A DNA stretch of 64,000 nt from Lamellibrachia satsuma (Eukaryota; Annelida; Polychaeta; Sabellida; Siboglinidae): the NCBI GenBank assembly GCA_033239005.1, contig BSQZ01000011.1, positions 1,028,501 to 1,092,500 on the forward strand. The letters are read 5' to 3'. Every line of letters starts with the position of its first letter. Positions within the stretch are counted from its first letter, which is position 1. Below, in pieces: positions 49,501-63,057 of this stretch. The notes below the pieces were generated by a model that was not told the origin of the DNA, did no database searches, and saw only the letters and a program-made list of their open reading frames with translations. The position numbers and the translations under genes were made by a program.

Positions 49501-52500
49501 AGGCACATTCACACTTGCCAGTCTTCTGGATACATGTACCTTGGCCGCTGTGAACATAGAGGTACAATTAGTCTTGATACTGACAGCAACATTGTGTTCT
49601 CCCACACAACGAGGAACTTCAACTAGAAATGTCCAGTCATGCTGTAACTTCATGGGTTCAACAGGTTATCGTAGTTTCTTCCCAGTCGCAATTGTTCCAG
49701 TCTTATTCATACATATGAAAAAGTACACACATGCGCACACGCACCATTGCACCATTACACAATTATTCACCCACGTGTACGCACTCGGACATACAATTAG
49801 GTATACGCACGCACGGTCACATAGAAGCATACTTTGCAGAGACAGAGACACATACAGAAACACACTCACATGCACGCATGCGCGCCCGCACACACGCAGA
49901 CGCACCACATAGATATATAACCAGACACGCAAACACACGCACGCACGCACGCAATATACAATACAGCAATCATACAAGGAACTTTTCGCTTTCACACTAC
50001 AATGATTGTAGCATACCTGCATGAGTTGAGACGACCGCCTGGACACAACCTCGAGCAGTCGAGACCCCAGTAGCCATCGTGGCAGTGACACGACTCTGCA
50101 ACCCCTGACTTGGTAGCTCCGAAATAACACTTCGTGTCGCAATCTGGTCCCACGTAATATGGGAACGCGCCAGATGCAAACTCATTACACAGACTCTGTG
50201 CCGGCCAGTTCGACAGATGTTTCTCGGCCATGCAGATATCAGCAACAGCAACAACAACGTGGAGAGAAACATCAAGCCTGCTACTTGCTGCCACATCCTG
50301 CACACACAGCTCTGTGTAGATTGATTGGGCGACGGTGTCAAAGCAGTCAGACTGAAGAACCGTAAACATCTTGATACACTTTTCATTGGCATTTTTGGCT
50401 AAATAATCATCTGTGAAGAAGAATGCCGTCTTACGGCCAAGCACATCAAGTCTGGCTTCAGAGTAGCGCCACTGTGGCTGGTAGGATGACCACGAGTAGA
50501 CTGCCCACTGCAAATGGCTGGAGCTGACAAGGTCGTGGATGGTGACACCTTCACCTTCGTCGAACTTCCACAGTGCAGCGATATCTCGTTCTTTGCCCTG
50601 GTGGTTCATCATCCATGCTTTCTGTATATCTTGATACAACAACGCCTTATGCCATACAACGATTTCATCGATTTCTCCAACAAAGCCACCCAGGGTCATT
50701 GTGAGAGTCTTACCAAGCAGCAATGAACCTCCACTTTTGAAAAAGCCATTGTATTTAACTTGCAAATCAGAAGTTGTAATGACGCCTCTCTCATTGATAA
50801 CATAAACATTGAGGAACCTGTTTGATGCGTGCCAGACGACAGTCACTTTGCACCACTCGCCCAGTGGGACGATAATGTCAGTGCCATACACTACTCCTTG
50901 AATGTACAGCTTGATGGTTTTGTCCAGATACAAGCTGAATGAGCCTGTGATGCCATAGGAGATGACGACTCCGTACAGTGAAACTGTTCTCATGTGGAAC
51001 TCGATTGAGAGGTCAGTTGTGTGATGAAACACGTCGATCAAGACACCAGATGTCACCGATGATTCACCATCAAAGAACAAACAATAACCACCACCGTATG
51101 TGCTGTTTGTCTCACCAATGGAACTAGACGCATAGAGCACACTAAAGAGACTCTCGATGGCTGCAACACGCCACCTCTCCCCGGAGCTGTCAGCGGTTAC
51201 GACAGCACCAACTCCACAGTCTCCCAACACTGAGTCCTGGTTGCTGCACTCCGTGTATGACACAATCAGCGTTACACTCAAGTGTCGGTGCACTTGCTTC
51301 ACCGCGAGTTTCGCAACTGCACTAACCACAATATTAACAACGAATGTGGCATCGTGTGTCACCCGGAAGACATCATTGACAAAGTTGGTGTCATCAGAAT
51401 TCAACTGTTTACCATTGTACCACATATGTGACTGTTCCTTTGATGTGTATCCACTTCTGACGACAAAATTATGCACGCCATAACTGATTGCCACAGCCTC
51501 AATGCAAACTGACTGATCATAGCAGCCGACAGTTTTCACCTGTATGGATAAGTCTGTTGATCTGAGCAAGTGAAACTCACCCAAAGCTGCCAGTGTGAAA
51601 ACCACTTGGCTGGCAAACGTCGAAACGTGTCCTTGGCCAAATATGGCAGCTGTTTGCGGGTCTATGATCGTTTCATTGACAGGAGGTTTCACCGTTGTGG
51701 TGTTATCTATGATCGTTTCGTTGCCAGGAGGTTTCACCGTTGTGGTGTTATAAGACGGGTGTGTGTCATTGTTAGGGAACGTGAACTCGGAGCAATCGGG
51801 TCCACTCCAACCTTCCTTGCATTCTGTACAGTTGCTGCTGTCCAGCCAGGGTGTGTCGCATTCACACTCACCTGTGTTGCTACGGCAGTGTCCTCTGTCA
51901 TTACATGCATGTATTGGGCCACCGGGGCATACTGCAGAACATTTGGGACCCCAGTAGCCAGTATCGCACACACATTGCCCCGTAAAAACGTCCACGTCGC
52001 CAAACCTGCAGTGGTCATGCTGGAGGCACATGTATTGGCGTGAAAAATCAAAGTCCATTTCCTTGGAACATACATCAGTGGGAAGAAGTGGTGGTCTTAG
52101 TATGATGTCGCAGTATGACGCGTATGTCATGACAGTTGTCACAATGGCCTGTCGCGTTGGACTACGTGATACATCACCAATGCATTGTGTGATGAACAAC
52201 TGAGTCAGATATTCTCCCAATGCTCTACAGTGACTGGCAATCATCAAAATACTTTCCGAGCAGAGATTTCTTAGTTCATCCGATGGTGCAGAAAGTGGCA
52301 GGACACCACCACTGACTGTCTCTGACGACTGTGTTGGGATCATCACACCAGCACCTGACAGCACCCACATTGGGCCCGTATCTCTGGAGATGTACATCAC
52401 TTTACCGCCGACACTGTCAACAGCCGTGTAGCCGGAGCCTTCAATAAATGCCCACTGTGCACTGAGATCTGTGAATCGAGCATTAACAATGCGACTTGAA

Positions 52501-55500
52501 CTCTGCAGCACGTACTCCAGGCTGAGCTGACGGTTCCACAAACGGAGTTCGTCAACTTGTCCTATAAACGTCGATACAAATTCAGCCACGCCAGTGTGTG
52601 AATCCATACGGGGCGGTTCTGTCCCAATGCACAGAATCCCACCATCCAGGAACAACTTGATGTCAATGGTCAGTGTTGTCATGGTGACTGTTCCAGATTG
52701 TTCGATGTGGTAAACAGTGGTTGTGCCTGTCGACTTACTGTACACGATGGCCAAGTGTTGCCAGCCTATTGTAGGAGTGATGCCCACGTCGTAGTTGTGT
52801 CCATCCAATGTTAGTCTGATTGTACCCTCAACCCGAACAGAAAACACTTGATTTCGTGTGTATCCGACGAGCACACAACTAGTCACAGTGTCCACTCGGA
52901 ATCGTAACTCAATTGTCACAAAGTTACTGGCAGGATCAAAGACATCGTTGAGTGGCTCAGACGTCACACTAGTGCCATTGAAATACAGACTGTAACCATT
53001 GGCGGTGTATTTACGTGGTTCAATGTAGTCAATGGTTAGGTAGATATACACGAAGCCTACATCAGAAGTCACTGACCACCGAACTGCACACACAGTGTTT
53101 ATGAGAGCAGCTGTCAGATCAGGTAGATGGTAAAATTGTTTGTCACCATTCGGAAAATCGTTGTCTACATCGCCGTCACAATTGCCACAGAGACCTTTCG
53201 CTTCAATGCAGATGTCCTTCTGCATAATTGTTTCTAGAGTTAGGTAGTTCACATAGGACCTCAAGAGGATTTTCATATCATTGTTCACGATGATTCGCAA
53301 TGTTGAAGAGGGGTATTTGTCTAACTGCACATTGTTGACAGAAGCAGTCACAGCAAATTCGAGTACACTGCTGTTGACAAATACATTGTAGTCATCGCTG
53401 TCTGACTTATGTGAAGCATGGATAACAATTGTGTCATCAGCCACTTTAACAGCAATCTGTGTGACGCAGTAACTGTGTGTTGAACCGCATGGACCTTGTC
53501 TTATGTAAACAGTCAGCGCTTCTGTCTCGAGGAAGACGAACTCACCTGCGGTGTCTAGAGTGTATGACTGTCCGTCAAACATGATATATGCTGCGTGGCT
53601 GTAAATAGCACACACGCTGTCATTGTTGGTAATACTAGTTGTGTTTGAAATGGCTAAAGAGCAGTCCATCCCAGTCCAGCCATCGGCGCAGTCACTACAG
53701 TCATGGTTCCAGTTGAATGCACAGTGGCATCCTCCATCCATGGTGTTGCATGCATTTCCCCCGCACTTTGATAAACACCGTTTGTCACAATGCGTCCCCC
53801 AAAAACCCTTCCGACACACACACATTTATCCGATTGCAAAAAGCCAGACAAACACTGTTTGTCACAGCTGATGCCCTTCCGGGACAAGTCAGGTCGAGAG
53901 TAGAAACGGCACAGTACAACATCCGAATCCCAATCATTCCTGTTGCTAAGGAAACTACAGCGTTGTAAGAAGACTTTGATCACTGAATAGCTGTGCTGTG
54001 CATCTCTTCCAACAACGGTATCATACACACACTGCTCGTAGAAGGCAGTGATTACTTCAGCGCTGAAAGCACCACAAAGATTGACAACATCGGTAGTGTA
54101 AACAACGCTCCGACAGAAGTGTTCAGCTTGTACTTTCATTCGCACCATCCACGGACGTGATGATTTCAATACTAAATATGCAGACAACTGAATGTTGTCA
54201 GGGCTTGAGACTGTCACATCAGACACCACCCATGTTGCATGTGTCCATTGTCCGATGGTCACCATTTGCATCTCCATGCCAACAACACTGTCATATGCGA
54301 CACTGCCATTTCCCTCGTTGAAGTTCCAGTTGTTCGCCGTGGCTTCTACAGTGATCCAGGCATTTGTTCGAATGTTTGAGATGTCACGTCGCTCGTTCCA
54401 TATTCGGAATGTGTCGATGGTTCCATGGAAGTCCCACCGTAGTCGTTTTGAGTCGACCACATTGCCACGCCATTGTCCAAGTGTGAGCCGCCCGCCTGGT
54501 GAAAGTACGTTTATATTGCCGCTGAAAGTGATCTTGGCTGTGTAGTATGTGGCACCTGTGTTTGTGAGGTACATAATAACAAGCTTCCTGCTTGGCTGCC
54601 ACACAACACTCAACATGTACCACTGTCCAACTTCAACCTGCAGATTCGTCGTTCTGGTGTTATTGGCGAAATCAACAGCAATATTGCCATTGACAATTAG
54701 GAATGATGTTGTAATTCCTCCTGTCATGTGTTGGTCGTAGCAATAGATCACACCGTGTGCTGACACTGATGCTGGCTTGAAGCGCACCTCAAATGTGACA
54801 TCAGAAGCAGAGAATGTATAGAGGGGTGTTTCGGTGCTGATGCTGCAACCAGCGAAGTATAATCCAGTGCCAGCAGGCAATGTTGACGGTAGCATTCTCC
54901 GAGACAGCAGGCTGGATGCAGTGGCAACACGGAATGATGCACCAAACACGGTGTGTATGGTTGCCTGGCTAAGGGTCACCTTGTCTCCTGTAGCTGTCAG
55001 CACAACAGAATCGCGAGACAAGAAATCATCATACGGATCACCGTTGCAACTGCTGAGAAGTCCCACACTAGCGCGACACACGTCTGTCGCAACAACAAAC
55101 GTTGCGTAGATGAACCTCCCAACAATCTCAATGTCAATTCTCAAATCTCCATTGTCAGATCTGATTCTGTAGTGGCTTATACTTAATCGTTCGCATTTTA
55201 CAGTGCCACAAAAACTCAATGGTTCGAAGATTTCTGTCTCTGTATGGTCCCACCAGATGAGGTTGTTGATGGATGAACTAGTGGCGCCCCCATACAGCTC
55301 CAGGGTGTGTCCACCACAGGTGAACGAGAAGGCATCTGCGGCAACGCTAAGTCCATCAGACGACGCAACGACATGTCTAATGTGCGCACTGAAGACATTT
55401 CCTGTCGATGTCGAAGCTTGCATTAGAATGTGTTCACCGAGGCCATTGTAGTTATAGTGTGCACCATCAAACGTCACCACCATTGCACCAATTGTTGTCG

Positions 55501-58500
55501 ATGAGGTGTGGTAACCAGATATGTTAGCTGATATTGTCATGATGACGACCGAGCAATCAAGTCCAATGTAACCCGCCTTACACTGTGTACAAGTGCTGTT
55601 CACGGTGAATCGATCATCACATTTACATTCTCCAGTTACAGGGTTGCAAGTGCCGTGGCCATTGCAAGCGTTGGCACCAGCTCCACCCACACAGTCGTTG
55701 CTACAGTTAGTGCCCCAGTAACCTGGGTAACAAGCACAGTAGCCATCCTCGGAAGTCTTGTTGATGCTCTGTAACATATACAATAATACATGCCTTTTAG
55801 TGTTAACATCCCTAGCAAGTCTTCTGTCATGTCATCATATAGGTATGCTTAATACAGATAAGAGATCTAGACTTTGGCATGTCCTCACACGAGTCAACAT
55901 GTCATGTTTATTGTAGATTTGCATGTGTTATGCTATTGCCTTGTTCAAAGTATTAATTACTTGTATGTCGGACATATGTAATTTGTGAGAAGTTTCACTT
56001 AATTTTAGTAACTTTATCATATTACGTGATAATGATGTTTTCATCATCTTTAATTTTGATGGTTCTACGGGTTCTTATTAAATGCATCAGATGTGATTTA
56101 TGTGTGCCATATCATATTAGTGAAATATGCATACCAGAAACCTCCAAAGGAAGCATTGTGACGACGTGATTGATTTTATAATGGGTCTGATGAATGCATA
56201 GCTGCTACCCATTTATATTTTCTCGTCTGTGTGTCAATCCTGCCAATGGTACACTATGTGAAGCTCACCTTTTCTACACTTTTGTCACAGATAGTGGCAT
56301 TATCCACTCGTACTGTAACGTGACTGACACTGTTTGCTGCCGTGTATGCTACGTGCCATGTCACTATGTCAGACGAAATCAGTGGCCTGCAACACAAAGA
56401 ACAACATAAGTTCTGGATAAAATGTTTGCTAACATTGAAACGAATCTAAGCAAAGTACGTTGAGTTTCAAAGCAAAGTCAACAATATAATATTATGTAAT
56501 TTTCTATTTTATCCATTTTGTGTCCTGTTATTATGTTACTAGCATACATGTCTGAGTCGTGTTATGGACTGTCCTGTGTTGACCCATGTCTTTTTTGGTT
56601 AAGGACAACGTCCAGGCCACACATGCCCCCGTCTATGGGTTGGATACAAAGTCCAAGCCACACATGCCCCCGTCTGTGGGTTAGGGACAAAGTCCAGTCC
56701 ACACATGCCCCCCATCTTTGAGTGTTAGTGTCCCATCCAAAAGATGCGTATGACGCCTGTGATAAAATAATTATAACGTTAGAAAGCAGTTGATCGAATA
56801 ACATGTAAATATGTATAAGGTGTGAGCACACTAACTATATTATCAATTTTCTCTTGTAATGGAGGTATACTAAAATAATACTAATAAACAGAGCATAATG
56901 ACATAATTTTCTTGCATGAACTGTAACAAATAAATACGTTTCAATGGAACGTGGGCCTACATTATTTCGCGTATTTGTTGTTATTATTTAACACAGGGAC
57001 GCTACTCTTTTAATGCAAAATCGTCTATTGGGAAAACCATGTCAACTTGCATTTAACATTAACATAATTTGCCTGGCTAGCACAAAACAGTCCTGCATAC
57101 AAAATCGATTTCGGCAAAAAATATCGGGAAACATCAAATCATATTGCAATGATAATTCAACGATTATTTCAAAAATAAATGTTGGCTTTTAATTCATTAC
57201 ATATGTACTAGTGAAGCCAGTAATTACTTACCCGATATTCAATGAATAATTATGTAGCCCTGGACGAAAACGGACAGGTTTCTTGTCGACCTCGGCTCTG
57301 GCTGGGTGTGTGATTTGGTTGTCTGGATCCTTGGTCACGTACACATTGTACTTGTTTGTGTTCTCGTAGCCGAACCACAGGAAGTACGCGTTGTTGTGTC
57401 GAGTTGCACAGTTGGCGAACACATGAATAGGGCTGGTTCCAGCTGGTCCATCATCCCAGTCACGATACTCGCCATGACCAGGTGCACATGGAATCTCACA
57501 GTGGGCAGCGCCAACAAACCCTGCAACGGCGATATTTTAGATTGAGTTACTATATATTTGTTTTCATGAAAATGTGCATCAAGTTGTAGACAGTAATAGT
57601 AAAGGTAAAGTAATCTTATAATCACAACTATTGAGTGAATTTCCCGATGAAGGCTACCGAAGCCTTCGCCGAACCGTTGAGTAAGTAAATCTCAATAGCT
57701 GTGATTAGAAGTAAATCGTTACTTCGTTATATATTTGTTACTATAACCATAGTAATCAACTAACGCATAGTGGATATCGAATATGTTGCCAATAAACTCG
57801 TCACCTTATTATATCAAATGCAGCGACGTTGTATACAATATCTTACACATAACTATCACTAATCTCTTCTGGTATGGCACTATTTTATATGGAATATTAG
57901 TTTATAATAATAATAATAATTCCGTTTCTTAATATAGCGCTTTTTAGCTAACTAAATACCAATTAAAGCGCTTCACATTAATATGATGTGTTGACTAAAT
58001 CTAAAATATAAATTCACTAAATACGTAAGGTAAGGTAACAATAAATAAGCTAAGATAAATAAGTAAGTAAGCTAAGATAAATAAGAACACATTAATATGA
58101 CGTGTTGACCAAATCTAAAATATAGACTAATTAAATACATAAGATAAGATCAAATTAATAGTCTAAGATAAATAAATAAGTAATCTAAGAGAAATAAGTA
58201 AGTAAAAATAAATAAATAATCTAAGATAAATCATTATAAAACAATAAATTAGTGTGTAAAAATACAATTTCAAACCGAACAATTTCAAACCAAGCAGCGT
58301 CATGGAATACAAATCAGTGTCATCGAGGCAGGTAGTGTGAACGAAATAAGTGAGTTTTTAGTTGTTTTCGGAAAGCTGCCAATGTCTCAGTTGTTCTCAC
58401 ACTCTTAGGCAAGCTGTTCCACATGGTTGGACCTGCCACTGCAAAGTTGCACCTTCCGACCGTTCTCCTCGGCACCGTCACTGCGAGCAATGTTGTGTCA

Positions 58501-61500
58501 CTCGCCGATCGCAATGCACGAGTAGACGCGTTGCGAGTTATCGCACAATTGAGGTAGTCCGGGGCCAAGCCATGCAGGATCTTATACATGCAAGTACAGA
58601 TCTTGAATGTTACTCTCATCTTGATCGGCAGCCAATGCAGCGATCGCAGAATCGGTGTGACGTGATCTCGCCGTCTGACACGGTTGATAACGCGAGCGGC
58701 AGAGTTTTGTGCTCGTTGGAGTCGGTTGGTCAGTCCATTGTTCAGTCCACCGAGTAGACCATTGCAGTAGTCGGGGCGACTCAGCACAAGACAACGTATT
58801 GCGGCATGGCAAGCGTCTCGCGTCAGCAGGTGTCTGCTGATTCTGCTGATCAGTCGCAGATGGTAATATGCCGAAGAGCAGTAGCTGGACACGAGGCGGT
58901 CCAATTTCATATGCCTATCAAAGTAGCAGCCCAGATTTCTCACTGCGTCCGTAGATGTCAATGTTAGCCCAGGTAGCTCCAAGCTGGGGCTGCCATAGAC
59001 TCGTAGATTGTGCGGTGATTGCAGCACGATAAACTCGGTTTTCTCGTTGTTTAGTTTCAATTGATGTAACAGCATCCATGCTCGTATTTCTGCTATGCAC
59101 TGGATGATCAGCTGTTTTGCGTTTTCCAGCTCATCAGACATCATGGGGTTATAGCTGACATATAGTTGGATGTCATCAGCAAAGCGATGGAACAGCACAT
59201 GATTCTTCATACATATATCCGCAATGGATGTCGTGTACATATTGAACATCACTGGTCCTAGAACTGAGCCTTGCGGAACTCCATGGTAGATCAGAGTTGT
59301 GATCGAAGAAGACGAACCAACCGTGACACACTGTGATCTGCCGGTCAAGTATGACCTAAACCAGTCCAATGCCGTGCCGCCGATGTTGAAACGTGAACCC
59401 AGAGTGTTCAACAATATGTCAATGTTAATTGTGTCGAATGCTGCACTCGTGTCCAGGAGAACCAGCATAACACACCGTCCTGAATCGAGGTTTCGCACTA
59501 TGTCGTGTTGTACTCTCATCAGAGCTGTTTCAGTGGAATGGTGTTGTTTGTAAGCGGATTGCATTTTATCATGCAAGTTATTCGTCGTCATGTGCTGATT
59601 AAGGCGTTTGAGGATAACGTGCTCGATCAACTTTCCGATGAAAGCGAGGTGGGAGATGGGACGATAGTTCCCTAGTTCGTTCTGGTCAAGCGAGGCTTTC
59701 TTCAGTAATGGTGTCACTAGGGCGGTTTTAAATTGTTTAGGAAATGTTCCTGTGATTAGTGACGCATTTACGATATTGACGAGCGTGAATAGCGTGGCGG
59801 TTAAAGTAGTTTTAAGTAGCCATGTAGGTAGCACGTCAAGTGGACAGCATTTCGTTGGTCTAGACTTGATGATCGCTTGCAACTCTTCAGCGTCAGTTGA
59901 ACAGAGACTGTTCAGACTTTGCAACGCAGGTGGAGCAGCAGGCAGGGTTGGCATCACGATACCTTCTATTGTTACTTTCGAGCGCGTAAAACCAACGACT
60001 TTCTGGATCTTTTCTTCAAAGAACTCAGCGAAGACATTACACAGGATTTCATCGTTCTTGCGATCAGGCAATTTCCGGTCACTGCTTTCGGTTAGTGAAT
60101 GTAACACCTGGAATATTGTTTTTGCATCGGCGTTGTTCAGTGCTGCATCGTAGTAAGCAACTTTTGCGTTTCTGATGTGTTGTTTGACGTTGTTTATTTG
60201 CGACGTGTAGATCTGTTTGTCGATTTCGAGTTTAGGAGTGTGGCATCAGCAATATGTATTTTCCAAAATAATAAAACAGCAAGGACTTATAATAAACCAG
60301 ATTAGTTATAATTAGCACATTTGTTGAGGCTGTATTATTCATGATGAGTACATTTATGGTAATTGTCAGTGCTTCATTTGTGGCAGACGTCAAACAGGTG
60401 AATGATTATTAGGATGATATCAAGTCAAAATGACAAAATACTTCCTTTCAGTAAGTGTTGTTATAGGAACATAAAAATCCACCTATAATCCAATGTTGTC
60501 AATCAAATAAGATTATAACATAACACTGTTTTGTGAGAAATTGTGAATATCTAAGGTTTACATTTAAAACTAGGTTTTCGGTATTACCCTGTATAGTAAT
60601 GATACAGAGTCTCACTGATACAAAGTCTTACCTGGTGCACACTCAGTGCATGTGGGTAGTTGGAAACCAGGCAGACACTCGTCACATGACGGTCCATGCC
60701 AATAACCATGTTCGTCATCAGTGTAACACTTACACCTTGTTCCACCTGCAACAACACCAATAACAAAACACCTTGTAACACACATGTATAAGTAGATGGC
60801 AACAACGCATATCATTGTCTCTTTAACGACAGATCTAAGGAACCAATTTGTGTACAACAGCTGCTTCTTCAAATAATTTCATCACTGTTCATATCTACTT
60901 CCTCATATTTAAGCAGCTGAGTTAATCGAGGCAATATAAAGATAACGGAATTATCCTCGCATTGAAACGTCTACAAGAGCATTTGAGCGGCAGTATCTTT
61001 GACTGAGTGTGCAACACTCCACACCTGTGTGTCTACGCCCCACCCAGTTATTGTAGTTGGTGTTTATATGTCATACTGCAGTTTCTCACCTGGCGGAGAG
61101 GCAGTGCCGTGTTTGCAAATCACACTGCAGTCGGTGTTATAGCCGATGAAGCCCGAATCACAAGCACCACACTGTCTGGTCGGGTCAAAATGGGCCCTAC
61201 ATTTGTCACAAGCAGTTCCTTCGAAGCCGTGGTGACAAGAACATTGTGGTGAAGTAGCATCCACAGGAAGGTGACAGTCACCTGTATGAAATATTATGTT
61301 CATAGTTTGCACTTTCTACGCCAGCAATGTTATTGTAATTTGCTGCAGTTGCTATAATGCACATTTAATTCTTCGTTGCAATGTCACAATTGCACAATCA
61401 TGAAATCTATTGTATGCTTTCTGTCTATTATGAAGCCACTTTACAATATGTATTGGAACAACTATCCTTACATAAATTGTATTACTGTTAATTTCATGAT

Positions 61501-62985
61501 TATCAGTTATACAGTTATAATAATATGTATTAACAGTTAATTTGTTCTTGTTCTAGTGTTGTCGTTTTGTTGTAACTGGTCTCTCGAGTCAGGTGACTGT
61601 GTATGCCGATGTGCTACACAAATAAATTACAGTATTAATGCACCAACCATTTCCGTTGCAGTTAGGTCCAGGACATATGAGCGTGGAGCAGTCGTCTCCT
61701 TCAAAGCCAGAGTTGCACGCACAAACACTGTTGTTGAGCACATGACGACATGTGCCATGTCCAGTACAATCCGGCTCACCTGTGTTCAACCAGACAACAT
61801 ACACTGCTTTAATTAGATTATTAAACATCTACCCATCTTAGCCCTGCCATGCCTGCGGATCGATGTCTTCCCTGGTAGCATACGTGCAACTGTGCACCAC
61901 AACTGATTTAATGTATGGCAGCATAAATGGTATATACTGCCTTAATTATGCTATTACTATTATTTTGACATCAACCTCATCCAAACTACAAGAGGCATTT
62001 TCCATATAAAAACATCTACCTATATTCGCCCTGACATGCGGATCGTTGTCTTCTTCTAGCATGCATGCAACTGTGCACAGCAATAGTTTCAATATACGAC
62101 AGCATAAATGGTAACATACGTTGTCACCAATGACCATGAAGTTACTTACTCACTATGACACACAATGTGGTAACTAATTAAACATAGTAATATCGAATGA
62201 GACGAAAGTGAAAAATAACATCCAAATTGACATTGTTCTAACCTGGACAATCAAGGAGCTGGCACGTGTCGCCACGGAATCCAGGCACACACACGCAGCT
62301 ATCATTAACACATGAGCCATGTTGTGAACATTCGATGTTGCAGGTGTCGCCACTGTAGCACGCCTCACAGACACAATTCTGTGAGTTGGGTGGTGACTCA
62401 TGCCCATGTATACAGTCCAGTTGACATGCGATACCCATGGATTGATTGCAGTTGATACAGGTTGGTAGGCCAGTTGAACTAACGATGCAGTTCCCTGCAG
62501 AAAAAAAATGCAATACATATATGCAACATACGCATGCATAAATTGTGTGATTTATTTCATTTAAAACGCGTTGAATTAAACAATCATTATATGCAAACCC
62601 TGATAAGCAAAACGTCAGTTATTATCATTTCGTAGATGCGTATGTTATAAGCAGCCTTTTTGGAGGGAATTGCCAAGCAAGTACTTCATCTTCTTCTTTC
62701 ATCGAATCTGCTATGCATTATATGCACAATATAAACTAATAAGAATATGCAGTAAACACATAACATACATAACATTTACAATGAATGTGTTAACTATAAT
62801 ACCTGAAGAATGCCGATAATTTGTTTAAATTATTACAAGAAATAGCGTTATGCAAGTCATTACAACAAACTTATCCACAAAAATCATATGGTCATTGGTC
62901 AATCAAAATATTAAATAAATTCACGAAAGCTTATTACTCCACGGGGTGTCAAATGAACATACAATACGGTTAACAGGAAAAAGAA

Positions 62986-63057
<72 letters not shown>

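Noticed and set aside
56194..56409. Cys-rich plus-strand open frame (CVNPANGTLCEAHLF...)
   Set aside because: It is the complement of exon G of the minus-strand giant gene, which has strong splice sites and fitting phases.
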